Positions 1 to 9,118 of a stretch of DNA of 64,000 nt are shown in pieces. Position 1 is the stretch's first letter. Each line of letters begins with the position of its first letter. The notes under the pieces are model-generated. The model had not been told where the DNA came from and searched no databases. It worked only from the letters and a program-made list of their open reading frames with translations. Made by a program: the position numbers and the translations under genes. This stretch comes from Dehalococcoidales bacterium (lineage in GTDB: Bacteria; Chloroflexota; Dehalococcoidia; Dehalococcoidales; Fen-1064), in the NCBI GenBank assembly GCA_016783135.1, contig JADHXC010000007.1, positions 1-64,000 on the forward strand, written 5' to 3'.

Positions 1-413
1 TTAGCGACGTAGTCTTCGATAAGATGGACAACGACCTCGGTGTCCGTTTCCGAAACAAACTTGTGACGGGAATAGAGACGGTGGGCAAGTTCGCGATGGT
101 TCTCGATAATGCCGTTATGGACGATGGCAATCTCGTGTTTGCAGTCAAGGTGGGGGTGTGCGTTAGCTATGGTAACTGCGCCGTGAGTTGCCCAGCGGAC
201 ATGCCCGATGCCCACTTTTCCGGGAAGCTGGAGCAGATGGAGCTTCTCGCTCACCTCAGACAGTTTCCCGGTGTCCTTCCTGACAGACAGGCGGCTGTCG
301 TCTAAAGTCGCCATACCTGCGGAGTCATAGCCGCGATATTCCAGTTTATGCAGGGCATTCAGCATAATTCCAGCGGCCTGCCTATTGCCGATGTAGCCAA
401 CTATACTGCATAT
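1..413 (-). CDS. glmS: Glutamine-fructose-6-phosphate aminotransferase, N-terminal part (runs off window)
   Basis: Makes glucosamine-6-phosphate from fructose-6-phosphate and glutamine, the first step toward UDP-GlcNAc. Only about 137 residues of the glutaminase (class II amidotransferase) domain lie in the window. The reverse-strand reading gives [14 protein letters not shown], then [21 protein letters not shown] and [11 protein letters not shown], all classic GlmS motifs; the first Cys is the nucleophile that must become the N-terminus. The codon before that Cys is ATA (411-413), not ATG, and an in-frame TGA sits three codons further upstream (420-422), so no standard start exists. Either AUA is used or a G-to-A change or error hit the ATG. 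Identification is firm; the start is odd. Confidence 0.9.
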   Translation of the reverse strand, partial: MCSIVGYIGNRQAAGIMLNALHKLEYRGYDSAGMATLDDSRLSVRKDTGKLSEVSEKLHLLQLPGKVGIGHVRWATHGAVTIANAHPHLDCKHEIAIVHNGIIENHRELAHRLYSRHKFVSETDTEVVVHLIEDYVA

Positions 414-578
414 GTCTGCTCATCAAGCATCCAGTACCCGTCTCTGCAGGCGTTCCTGCCCCTCCCACTCAAAGAAAAATTCTATGCCAGGCATGTGTGA
501 AAGTCAATGATGCGAATTGACTCATATAATTGAGCGTGCAATTGAGCCACTGCTTCGTCTTACCCAATTGCTTGCCGG

Positions 579-3500
579 TCACCAGGTATCGACGTTGGGG
601 CGTTTTTTGCCGGTGCGCGGTGGGGGTGGGGGTACCGACTTCAACGCGCGAACGATTATATTCCGGGATTCGGCCGGGTCGATGACATCATCTATCTCGA
701 AATGGCTTGCCATGTTGATAGCCTTGCCGTGCTCGTAAGCCCGGGCAACCATCCTGTCATATTCTGCCTTTCGTTCCACGGGGTCCTCGATGGCCATGAG
801 CTCCTTGCGGTATCCAAGCTTCACCTGCCCCTCGAGCCCCATACCGCCGTATTCCCCGGTAGGCCAGGAGACGGTAAGAAGTGGGGCATGGGAGCTGCCC
901 CCTTGCATGGCCTGGGCACCGAGTCCGTAGGATTTACGAATCACAATGGTGAAATACGGTACTGTCATATTGGCACCCACAACGAACATGCGGGTGGAGT
1001 GACGCACCAGGGCCGTTTTCTCAATCTCCGGCCCGACCATTATGCCCGGGCAATCACTGAGAAACAGTACGGGGATGTCGAAGGCATCGCACAATTGCAT
1101 GAGCCTTGCCGCTTTGTCCGCCCCGGGGCTATCGATGGCACCGGAGAGATGAGCGGGGTTATTGGCAATGACACCCAGGGGGCGACCTTCGATTCTAATG
1201 AAGGAAGTAATCATGCCGAAGCCGTAGTACCGACGCAACTCAAGCACGGACCCTGTGTCCGCCATGGTCTCAATTACTGACCGCATGTCATACACCCGCA
1301 GCCGGTTCTCCGGAACGATCCCCCGCAACAGTCGCTGGTCGGCACACTCCCACTTGTGGATTCGTCCCTGAAAGTAGGACAGATACTGTTTGGCCGCGCG
1401 CACCGCTTCAGCCTCATCCTTTACCGGAATATCTACCACACCGTTGGGGACCTGTACACTCATGGGACCAACTTCTTCCGGTGTGAATACACCAAGGGAG
1501 CCGCCTTCTATCATCGCGGGGCCGCCTACGCCGATACTGGAGTTTTCTTTCGCAATGATGACATCACAACAGCCAAGCAGGATGGCGTTTCCCGCGAAGC
1601 ACCTGCCGGCATTTACACCGACAAGGGGCACCAGTCCACTGAGCTTGGCAAACAGGTGAAATGCCATGACATCCTGACCGGCCACGCCGGTGGAGTCCGT
1701 ATCTCCCGGACGCCCGCCGCCTCCCTCGGTGAAGAATACCAGGGGAAGACGCGATTTTGCGGCGACCTCAAATATACGGTCTTTCTTTCTGTGATTCTGG
1801 TGACCCTGGGTGCCGGCAAGGACCATGTAATCGTATGACACTATCGCACACCGGGACTTTTCATCGCCAAACAGCTCGCTATTCACATTGCCGATGCCCG
1901 CAATCATGCCGTCAGCGGGTGTGTTTTGAATCAGGTCCTCCATAGAGCGCCGCCTTCGTTGTGCCGCAAGAGCCAGGCCGCCATACTCCGTGAATGTTCC
2001 GGGGTCGCAGATGTCAGCGATATTCTCCCGGGCGGTCCGCTGCCCGATTTTACGTCGTTTGGCGATGGCATCCGGGCGCGCGGCATCGAGCAGTATCTCA
2101 TGGCGATGGACTACTTCGGCAAGGTCGGGACGAATATAGTCCAGGTCAACCCTTTCCTGTACTTCTGTATCGGTTAAATCGGTCTCACCCGCCTTGATAA
2201 ACGCCAGGGGATGTCCCTCATATATCGTTTCTCCTACGGTCACGACCAGCCTGCGTATGATGCCGTTGACAGGAGACCGGACCACATGCTCCATTTTCAT
2301 GGCATTCATGACGAGGATTTCCTGGCCCTTTCTCACAGTATCACCATCGCTCACTGCGATGCTGACAATGGTACCCTGCATGGGTGCTTCCATGGTAACC
2401 GTGCCTTCCATTCCCGCCATGTCGTATGTCGGTGCTGGCGGTGTGGTATCGACCGTACCCTGCAGGAGCGAGGCTTCTCTGGCCTCCTGACCATAGTCCA
2501 GAACAGCCAGGGGGTCGATGCTGTCCACCGTTGCGCCAGCATTGGCAAAAGGTCGTGCCGATGGGGTGTCAAAAAAGAGACGCTGGTGTATCCTGCTACC
2601 GGTTTGGACCAACTCTTCGATGTGGTCGTCCACAAAACCGGTATAAATACGATTGGCGATGAAATCGGGATGCTGAAGCAGGCTCTGCAGAAATGGTATG
2701 TTGGTGGAAATCCCCTCAACCTTGAATTCGCAGAGGGCACGGTAGGTTCGAGTAACTGTATCGGCGAAATCGGTGGAATTGGAATGTCCGATACACTTTG
2801 CCAGGAGACTGTCATAATGGGGGCTGGTCTGATACCCCACATAACCGCAGGTGTCCACCCTGAGGCCACGGCCTGAAGGTACCTCGAATGCGGTCAGTTT
2901 TCCACCCGCCGGATAAGCAATGCCGTCTTGCCCCATGGTTTCCATATTGATTCGTGCCTGGATAGCATATCCTCGGGGCTCGGATATATTCTCCTGGTCA
3001 AGCCCGAGGTCCCCAAGGCTGCTTCCATCTGCGACCTGAAGCTGGGTCTTTACCAGGTCAATGTCCATCACTTCCTCTGTCACAGTGTGTTCGACCTGGA
3101 GTCTGGCGTTGACCTCTATAAACGCATAAGCGGCGTCATCTCCGGTCGCATCGGTGTTCACCATAAATTCGAAAGTGCCGGCATTCCGGTAGTTGGCCGC
3201 CTTTGCCAGCGCAACCGCATCCCTGGTAAGCCGTTGGCGCAAGTCCGGAGACACACCCGGGCTGGGTGCGAACTCCATCACTTTCTGGTGCTGCCTTTGG
3301 ATGCTGCACTCCCGTTCTCCAAGGTGGCTTACCCCACCGTACCCGTCACACATAATCTGCACTTCGATATGCCTGGCTCGCTGCATCAGCTCTTCTATGT
3401 ACAGTTCACCATTGCCGAAGGCCTGCAATGCTTCCGACTGGCAGCGAGTGTAAGCCTCCTCGAGTTCATCAAGACCGAACACTTGCCGCATGCCACGGCC

Positions 3501-3986
3501 ACCACCGCCGTAGACGGCCTTAATCATCAGGGCGCCGTTATTCCCCAGTGAATCGAGGAATTCTCTGGCCTGGTCCATGGTCACCGGTCCGGATGAGCCT
3601 TTCAATACTGGCACACCGCAACCCTCAGCCAGTTTTCGGGCCTGGACTTTATCACCGAATGCCTCGAGGTTTTCCACACGGGGGCCTACAAATATCAGGC
3701 CTTCCTCCTCACATCTCCGGGCAAATCCTGCGTTCTCACTCAAGAAGCCGTAGCCCGGATGGATGGCATCGCATTTAGATTCCTTTGCAACCGTAATAAT
3801 CTGCTCGATGTCCAGGTAGGCTGCAGCGCCTACACCTTTGAGGACGACAGACTTATCGGCTCTTTTTGTGTGGAGGGAGTTTACGTCATCTGCAGGGAAC
3901 ACCGCCACCGTAGGCATGTCCAGCTCAGCAGCCGCTCGCATGATACGGATGGCGATTTCTCCTCGATTAGCAATAAGTAATTTCAT
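579..3986 (-). CDS. Single-chain biotin-dependent acyl-CoA carboxylase (biotin carboxylase-BCCP-carboxyltransferase)
   Basis: Predicted to carboxylate an acyl-CoA with bicarbonate and ATP, with all activities on one 1135-residue chain. Residues 1-450 are biotin carboxylase (KLLIANRGEIAIR, GGGGRGMR, FIEVNARLQVEHTVTE). A biotinyl domain follows at about 530-600 with NAMKMEH, making Lys564 the biotin site. Carboxyltransferase fills about 620-1110 (GGGGRPGDTD, KSYGLGAQAMQGG). This order recalls the single-chain long-chain acyl-CoA carboxylases of Mycobacterium and Rhodopseudomonas; the substrate cannot be read from sequence. An AAGGAG-like site precedes the ATG by about 12 nt. It is divergent from an acyl-CoA ligase gene. 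The proline run and basic C-terminal tail (PPPPPRTGKKRP) is unusual. Function class is sure, substrate is not. Confidence 0.9.
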   Translation of the reverse strand: MKLLIANRGEIAIRIMRAAAELDMPTVAVFPADDVNSLHTKRADKSVVLKGVGAAAYLDIEQIITVAKESKCDAIHPGYGFLSENAGFARRCEEEGLIFVGPRVENLEAFGDKVQARKLAEGCGVPVLKGSSGPVTMDQAREFLDSLGNNGALMIKAVYGGGGRGMRQVFGLDELEEAYTRCQSEALQAFGNGELYIEELMQRARHIEVQIMCDGYGGVSHLGERECSIQRQHQKVMEFAPSPGVSPDLRQRLTRDAVALAKAANYRNAGTFEFMVNTDATGDDAAYAFIEVNARLQVEHTVTEEVMDIDLVKTQLQVADGSSLGDLGLDQENISEPRGYAIQARINMETMGQDGIAYPAGGKLTAFEVPSGRGLRVDTCGYVGYQTSPHYDSLLAKCIGHSNSTDFADTVTRTYRALCEFKVEGISTNIPFLQSLLQHPDFIANRIYTGFVDDHIEELVQTGSRIHQRLFFDTPSARPFANAGATVDSIDPLAVLDYGQEAREASLLQGTVDTTPPAPTYDMAGMEGTVTMEAPMQGTIVSIAVSDGDTVRKGQEILVMNAMKMEHVVRSPVNGIIRRLVVTVGETIYEGHPLAFIKAGETDLTDTEVQERVDLDYIRPDLAEVVHRHEILLDAARPDAIAKRRKIGQRTARENIADICDPGTFTEYGGLALAAQRRRRSMEDLIQNTPADGMIAGIGNVNSELFGDEKSRCAIVSYDYMVLAGTQGHQNHRKKDRIFEVAAKSRLPLVFFTEGGGGRPGDTDSTGVAGQDVMAFHLFAKLSGLVPLVGVNAGRCFAGNAILLGCCDVIIAKENSSIGVGGPAMIEGGSLGVFTPEEVGPMSVQVPNGVVDIPVKDEAEAVRAAKQYLSYFQGRIHKWECADQRLLRGIVPENRLRVYDMRSVIETMADTGSVLELRRYYGFGMITSFIRIEGRPLGVIANNPAHLSGAIDSPGADKAARLMQLCDAFDIPVLFLSDCPGIMVGPEIEKTALVRHSTRMFVVGANMTVPYFTIVIRKSYGLGAQAMQGGSSHAPLLTVSWPTGEYGGMGLEGQVKLGYRKELMAIEDPVERKAEYDRMVARAYEHGKAINMASHFEIDDVIDPAESRNIIVRALKSVPPPPPRTGKKRPNVDTW

Positions 3987-4336
3987 GGAAAATCCTGCTC
4001 TCCTTGTCTATCTGTGGTACATTAACGATGTATTCCACGTTTATTTTGATAGAAATTCTACTCACTCCATATAAAGTCGCTAAGCTCGCCAAGGCTTAAG
4101 GTGGACCCCATCCTCAGGACAGGGCCTATCCTGGGGATAGGGCAGGGGCTATATTAAGAGTGGGTACCGCTATCCTCAAGGGGGTCTGGTGTTAGTAATT
4201 CTACCATACCCGTACTGGTGGCTTCTACCGGGGTTGAGGCGAATACCCCGGCCGGTCCGGCTGTTGTTTCTTTGCCTTTTATGTATCGCTATTGCCCCAA
4301 TTTGGTGATATTGTTCTGACATCGAACAGGTCTCCG
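3987..4336. other. Divergent intergenic region with GC-rich palindromes
   Basis: No gene is visible here. The stretch separates the carboxylase (reverse) from the acyl-CoA ligase (forward). It holds a perfect 7-bp hairpin at 4125-4141 (CCTATCC, loop TGG, GGATAGG), nearby repeats of TATCCT, and a second potential stem (CCGGGGT...ACCCCGG) around 4234-4257. These may be operator or RNA structures; no function can be assigned. Confidence 0.4.
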
Positions 4337-4366
4337 TTGACAGCCTTCAGGCCAGACGGATAGAAT
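4337..4366 (+). promoter_or_regulatory. Sigma-70-type promoter for the acyl-CoA ligase operon
   Basis: TTGACA at 4337-4342, an 18-bp spacer and TAGAAT at 4361-4366 give a near-consensus promoter. It would start transcription about 35 nt before the ATG at 4409 and serve the ligase and the following amidohydrolase-like gene. Confidence 0.65.
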
Positions 4367-4408
4367 TGATACTAGTTTGCCTCGAAAAGAAGGGAGTATT
4401 AACAGACT

Positions 4409-5866
4409 ATGACTTGGAACCCGGAGATGGAAGTAGTATTTCACCCCAGGGTAGTGGCGATGGTGGGGGTCTCAGCACAGGCTACACGTAACAGCGGACG
4501 TGGTTTTGGAGGTGGGAATTTCATTAACAGCTTTGAGCAACTGAACTTCACCGGTCGTATTCACCCGGTCAACCCCAAGGCCACTGAAATAATGGGACGT
4601 AAAGCCTATCCCAGGGTATCCGACATTCCCGAACCGGTGGACCTGGTGGTTGTCTCGGTACCGGCTCAAGCTCTACCGGATGTGCTGGAGGACTGCATTA
4701 TAGCGAACGCCAGGAACATCCACGTCTTTACGGCCGGTTTTGAGGAGACGGGTCTGCCGGAGAGAATAGAGCTGGGACACCGGGTGCGTGAGATTGCCGT
4801 ACGCGGTGACCTGCGCATCATCGGTCCTAACTGTATGGGGCTGTATGTACCTGCATCCGGTGTCGGGACGTTTGATGGTTTGCCAAAGGAGAGCGGGCCG
4901 GTAGCCTTTGTCACCCAGAGCGGCGGGCACAGCAACTGGTTCACTCACAACGGCCCCAATTACGGGGTCTACTTCAGCAAGTCGATAAGCTTTGGAAATG
5001 CGTATGTTCTGGACAGCACGGACTACTTGGAGTACCTGGCGGATGACCCGGAGACCCGCATTATCTGTATGTACCTGGAAGGGGTCAAGGACGGCCGGAA
5101 GCTGCTCAGACAGGTGAAAGAGATTAACAGGACGAAGCCGGTTATCCTGTGGAAGGCGGGCCTGACCCAGGCGGGGTCGAGGGCTGTTGCCTCGCATACC
5201 GCTTCCCTGGCTGGCGAAGAGGCTATCTGGCGTGGCTTCTTTGCCCAGACCGGTGCCGTGGCGGTATCTTCACTGGAAGAGATGGCGGAAGCGGCGATGA
5301 CGTTCCAGTGTGTAAAGCCACCGGAGGGAAACCGGGTAGCCGTGATGGTCCTTGGTGGAGGCACCAGTGTGGCGGCCGCCGATATCTGTAGCAGGGAGGG
5401 GCTGGAAGTGCCCCATTTGACTGATGAGACCCAGGCCGAACTCAGAAAGTTCATTCCGCCTGCCGGGTCCAGTATACGGAACCCCCTCGATACCGGCCTG
5501 GTGTTTCGTGATATTGAGTTGCTGCAACGGGAAGTGAGTCTTGTCGCTGCCGACCCCAATATAGATATGCTGATTCTCCGACCGCACATGGATATGATAA
5601 ACTCGGCAGGGTCGGAGCAGGTGGACAAAGTAGTCGACTACCTGTCCGACTTCTGCAAGGGCAACGAGTACGGGAAGACGGCGGTGCTGGTCTTTCACTC
5701 CTTTGCCAATGAGTCCTGGGAGAGAGAGCTTCGCGCTAAGCTGGAGAGGGAGCTTCCCAAGAAAGGTGTACCCGTCTACACCTCGCTGGCAGCAGCCAGT
5801 CGTACCCTGGCCAGGTTGTACCGGTACCACCGGGTGCAGCGGGAGCTTTCCGCAGCGACATCCTGA
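4409..5866 (+). CDS. ADP-forming acyl-CoA ligase, alpha-type (CoA-binding) protein
   Basis: 485 residues matching the alpha side of ADP-forming acetyl/acyl-CoA synthetases, related to succinyl-CoA synthetase alpha. A CoA-binding Rossmann domain occupies about 8-140 (VVAMVGVSAQ, IHPVNPKATEIMG, RIIGPNCMGLY). Succinyl-CoA-ligase-like domains follow, with the expected phospho-histidine in ASHTASLAG (His263). The ATP-grasp beta part is absent from this chain and is not next door, so the full enzyme needs a partner encoded elsewhere, or this chain has another role. It has its own promoter and is followed 49 bp later by an amidohydrolase-like gene, suggesting a shared catabolic pathway. Substrate unknown. 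Confidence 0.85.
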   Translation: MTWNPEMEVVFHPRVVAMVGVSAQATRNSGRGFGGGNFINSFEQLNFTGRIHPVNPKATEIMGRKAYPRVSDIPEPVDLVVVSVPAQALPDVLEDCIIANARNIHVFTAGFEETGLPERIELGHRVREIAVRGDLRIIGPNCMGLYVPASGVGTFDGLPKESGPVAFVTQSGGHSNWFTHNGPNYGVYFSKSISFGNAYVLDSTDYLEYLADDPETRIICMYLEGVKDGRKLLRQVKEINRTKPVILWKAGLTQAGSRAVASHTASLAGEEAIWRGFFAQTGAVAVSSLEEMAEAAMTFQCVKPPEGNRVAVMVLGGGTSVAAADICSREGLEVPHLTDETQAELRKFIPPAGSSIRNPLDTGLVFRDIELLQREVSLVAADPNIDMLILRPHMDMINSAGSEQVDKVVDYLSDFCKGNEYGKTAVLVFHSFANESWERELRAKLERELPKKGVPVYTSLAAASRTLARLYRYHRVQRELSAATS

Positions 5867-5915
5867 GCACCATGTTTCTGAGTGACGGGTCGGGAAAGAA
5901 GGAGGCGCGTGGCTT

Positions 5916-6863
5916 ATGACAAAGGTTATCGACCTGGAACTGAATCTACCCCCTACGGTGGAGCAGACGGTAGACAGACTGATGGAATATGTGCTCCATC
6001 GGGATGAGAAGGGCCTGGCCAACTACGGCAATATCTTCGGAGCAGCCCGCGCCCGTGCCCTGGAGTTTACTCCGGAAGAACTGGAACTTATGCGGCGTGA
6101 GCTTTCATCGCAGGAGCTGGAAAGCAGGCTGCGGGAAAGGGCAGAGAAGGCGGTGGTACCCCTGCCGCAGTTTATCGGGCAGCTCGACGAGGCCGGGATT
6201 GAGTGGGGCGTAATCGACACCGACAGTCACGAAAAGACCGCCGAGATTGTATCGCAGTATCCGGACAGGTTTATCGGTGTGGCCGTTGTCGACCCTCGCG
6301 AGGGCATGAAGGCCGTCCGGGAGCTGGAGAGAGCGGTGAAAGAGCTTTACCTGAAGTGCTTCTACGCCACCCCTTTCCGGTTCGGCATCCGGGCCAACGA
6401 CAAGAAGTTCTACCCGCTGTATGCCAAGGCCGTGGAGCTGGATATCCCCGTTTTCGTATACACCACGATGACCTACCGTACCGACTTTCCCATGGACATC
6501 GGCCATCCCGTATACCTTGACGAAGTGGCCATGGACTTCCCCGAGTTGAGGATTATTGCCGGACTGGGCGGCTGGCCCTGGGTGCCGGAAATGGTTGGGG
6601 TGGCGCGACGCCACCGGAACGTCTACATCAGCACCGCCGGTCACCGGCCGAAGTACTTCGCCACCCCCGGCTCGGGGTGGGAGATGCTGATGCAGTTCGG
6701 CAATACGCTGCTGCAGGACCAGGTGGTCTTTGCCTCAAGCTGGTGGACCTATGACATGCCGATAGGGCAGGTCGTGGACGAGATGAAGGCCCTTCCCCTG
6801 AAAGACAGTGTAAAGGACAAGTGGCTCTACGAAAACGCACGTCGGCTATTTCGGGTGGAGTAG
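5916..6863 (+). CDS. Amidohydrolase-2-like TIM-barrel protein lacking the metal ligands
   Basis: 315 residues with the outline of the amidohydrolase_2 (ACMSD-like) family: a long helical N-terminal insert, then IGVAVVDPREG, HPVYLDEVAMDFPELRII and GGWPWVPEM. The family's usual metal ligands are not where expected. The N-terminal H-x-H after the first strand reads E-L-N (VIDLELNLP), the later G-H-x-G reads G-L-G-G, and the C-terminal G-S-D reads A-S-S (VVFASSWWTYD). It is therefore probably metal-independent or non-catalytic. Start ATG at 5916 is preceded by a GGAGG-type site. It is co-transcribed with the acyl-CoA ligase alpha gene. The fold is clear, the activity is not. Confidence 0.8.
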   Translation: MTKVIDLELNLPPTVEQTVDRLMEYVLHRDEKGLANYGNIFGAARARALEFTPEELELMRRELSSQELESRLRERAEKAVVPLPQFIGQLDEAGIEWGVIDTDSHEKTAEIVSQYPDRFIGVAVVDPREGMKAVRELERAVKELYLKCFYATPFRFGIRANDKKFYPLYAKAVELDIPVFVYTTMTYRTDFPMDIGHPVYLDEVAMDFPELRIIAGLGGWPWVPEMVGVARRHRNVYISTAGHRPKYFATPGSGWEMLMQFGNTLLQDQVVFASSWWTYDMPIGQVVDEMKALPLKDSVKDKWLYENARRLFRVE

Positions 6864-6994
6864 ATGCGGTAGCGGTACACGAGGTCGGTTAGCTTTCAGG
6901 ACAGCTTGGGGTTCTACAGGGCACCGTTGTCTTGAGTGTGCTAGAATACAATCCTCTAGGTGGATTCCTTGCGTGCAAAGTGGAGAGAAGACCA

Positions 6995-7954
6995 ATGACA
7001 GTGCATTGCAGGCTTGCGGTGCGGTTGATTCTAGTGCTATGGGTACTCTTGTGCGTACCTGTGGCTTGCAGGCCTGACAACGAGAAACCCATTGATGAGC
7101 CAGACGTGTACGTTCCAACTGGCCCGGTTGAGCTCACTGACAACGATTGGGCACGCAACCATCCTTGGAGCGAGGTATTGGCATTCCTAGAGAGAGACAC
7201 CATTGACGAGGATAGGTACGACCCTGAGCGAGGAACAGCCTACTTTGCTGAGAAGCTCCACAATAGGGCGGAGTACTATAGGATCAAGGCTGCCATCGTT
7301 GTCGTTCAATTCGAGAATGGGGAGCAGAGCGTGTTCAACGCGTTTGAGACGCTTGACTACGGATTGGTCTACGTGGATTGCACTGGAGACGGTTGCTTCG
7401 AGCGGGCGACTCCTGAGGACATAGAGTTTGTTGACTACCACAGGGTTCTGGACACGGCATACTTGGAAAGCGTAACGGCTATCGCCACATGGTACCAGTT
7501 GGACGATTACGATTACACTGCAGAGTTCCCGTCGCGGCGTCAAAGCTGGGACAAGGTCGTCTACCTAAGGGAAGGAAGGAAGATGATCCTGGTTGGCGCA
7601 GGGCACGCGAAACTAGACTCTGCCGACATGTGGGCGGTGCAATCGGAGATGATCCAGTCGACTGAAGATTTGTGGGAGGAGCTTCGCGTAGTTATCCGTA
7701 CTCACTACAGACGATTTAGCGAGTGGCTTGAGCATAACGGAGGTAAGAGCACTTCGCCTCAAGATTGGCCATTTGTGCTTGCGGAAGGATGGGTAGATGT
7801 GGAAGAGTTGCATAGAATATTGGCGGAACGCGCGGCTATCAGAGTTCTCATGGAGAACCTCGTGTCAGCAATTGAGGAGTCCGAGGTGGTGCTGCTGTAC
7901 TGGTGGGAGGAATCCGATTCCCTTGTGAAGTCCATAGAGACGTATTGGGAGTAG
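6995..7954 (+). CDS. Predicted lipoprotein of unknown function
   Basis: 319 residues, not recognised. The chosen ATG has GGAGAG about 9 nt upstream and opens a lipoprotein signal: basic start, hydrophobic stretch (LILVLWVLLC) and lipobox VPVAC, so Cys25 would be lipidated and the protein anchored outside the membrane. An upstream in-frame TTG (6932) would bury the signal and is less likely. The mature part is acidic and rich in Trp and Tyr, with no repeat or catalytic motif I can name. Codon use is less GC-biased than in the flanking metabolic genes. It starts the accessory stretch 6.9-9.7 kb. Confidence 0.7.
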   Translation: MTVHCRLAVRLILVLWVLLCVPVACRPDNEKPIDEPDVYVPTGPVELTDNDWARNHPWSEVLAFLERDTIDEDRYDPERGTAYFAEKLHNRAEYYRIKAAIVVVQFENGEQSVFNAFETLDYGLVYVDCTGDGCFERATPEDIEFVDYHRVLDTAYLESVTAIATWYQLDDYDYTAEFPSRRQSWDKVVYLREGRKMILVGAGHAKLDSADMWAVQSEMIQSTEDLWEELRVVIRTHYRRFSEWLEHNGGKSTSPQDWPFVLAEGWVDVEELHRILAERAAIRVLMENLVSAIEESEVVLLYWWEESDSLVKSIETYWE

Positions 7955-8169
7955 GCCTGCTTGCCCTGAGCGCCTAGGTTGGGCAGTGCGCTAGAGGGAG
8001 TGACCGTCAAGTATCCCCATGGACCCCATGACAGTAGCCACCAGAGTACAGATACCTGTCTAAGGATGGAATTGACTAGGATAGAGATAATGCTATGTGG
8101 TGTGCAGGACGACCTACGGGTACGCTGGGAGTGTACTGTTTCGGGACACCCTTCTGAAACTCATTCGCT

Positions 8170-8952
8170 CTAAGAACCTTCCGTATCAGGAGTTAACTGG
8201 CTGGCAAATCGTGAGCGAGGGAATTCCTTGCGATGGGGAGCACCCAAGGTATCCACTACAACGAGTGTCGGTCGTCTTTGGATGCTCTTTGGTTTCCAAA
8301 ACATATCGTCATCTAGGAACTCATAATAGCCTGTCACCGATTGGCGGGGACGTAAGTATTCATTCACCGTAAGCGGTCTACCAATGGCATTTGATGGGAA
8401 CGCTCGTCCATTTCTATCTGTGTCTGGCATTAGAGACAGGGCATATCTTCTAGTCTTCCCATCTCCCACAGGCCCGTCGATTATCAGTGACACGGTCTTC
8501 GTGCCTATATTCTGTGTGTCGGATTGGTTTGTCAGGATGACATTGAGGAGCCACTTGTATTGCTTGTGGCCAAACGGTGTATCGCCCCACAAGACACTCT
8601 CAAAACCAGAGCACTCCATACCCAGCGGCGTTTGAGATAACTTCTCCAGAGCATCCCGAGCCTCATTGCGTTGTCGATAAGGTGCTCTTTTCATGTTCCA
8701 GAGAAAGATAAGGAGGAAGACTAGAGCTAACCCTCCCAGGACACCAACCACACCACCAACGAGTGGGAAGATGAACGTAGTCTCTGGGAGCGCATCCTGT
8801 GGTGTCAGACGATAGCCAACCCATGCGCCAACTGCACCTAACACGACAGCCCCCACGCTCTCCCACCCGTAGAAGAAGCATCCTGAGTGACGTGCCTCTC
8901 GGGTGTCGTGCCACGCTCTCCGCCACGCTGATTCACTAAGAGGGCGTTCCAT
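8170..8952 (-). CDS. Membrane protein of unknown function with two TM helices
   Basis: 260 residues. Two hydrophobic helices lie near the N-terminus (about 32-48 and 60-85, the second GGVVGVLGGLALVFLLIF) and are followed by a roughly 170-residue soluble domain. The domain is beta-rich and contains LLNVILTNQSD, which resembles an immunoglobulin-like or interaction fold, but I do not recognise a family. The ATG start is clear of neighbours. It is convergent with the upstream lipoprotein gene; the two may belong to the same acquired segment, but that is inference. Confidence 0.65.
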   Translation of the reverse strand: MERPLSESAWRRAWHDTREARHSGCFFYGWESVGAVVLGAVGAWVGYRLTPQDALPETTFIFPLVGGVVGVLGGLALVFLLIFLWNMKRAPYRQRNEARDALEKLSQTPLGMECSGFESVLWGDTPFGHKQYKWLLNVILTNQSDTQNIGTKTVSLIIDGPVGDGKTRRYALSLMPDTDRNGRAFPSNAIGRPLTVNEYLRPRQSVTGYYEFLDDDMFWKPKSIQRRPTLVVVDTLGAPHRKEFPRSRFASQLTPDTEGS

Positions 8953-9042
8953 GCCCCTATTCTACCACTTCTATAGCGCTTGACAACTCTCCATCATACG
9001 ACCCTGAAGAAACTATCCACGTCAACCGAACAGCACCTGGAC

Positions 9043-9070
9043 TTGACAATGTGTAACAATATATGATAAC
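9043..9070 (+). promoter_or_regulatory. Promoter and possible operator for the small HTH gene
   Basis: TTGACA (9043-9048), a 16-bp spacer and GATAAC (9065-9070) lie in a strikingly AT-rich 70-bp stretch in otherwise GC-rich DNA. Two similar blocks, AACAATATATGATAACA and AACAATCGATAACAA, lie on either side of the -10 region and could be a binding site for the HTH protein encoded just downstream. That autoregulation is inference. Confidence 0.45.
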
Positions 9071-9118
9071 ATCGTATATCCTATTATATTATACAACAAT
9101 CGATAACAAGGCTATGAA

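Noticed and set aside
24-305. Forward-strand open frame of 93 codons at the window start
   Set aside because: The reverse strand encodes the unmistakable GlmS glutaminase domain over the same bases; the forward frame is a shadow.
702-2876. Several forward-strand frames of 80 to 220 codons across the carboxylase gene
   Set aside because: They overlap the highly conserved 1135-residue carboxylase on the reverse strand and show no family motifs.
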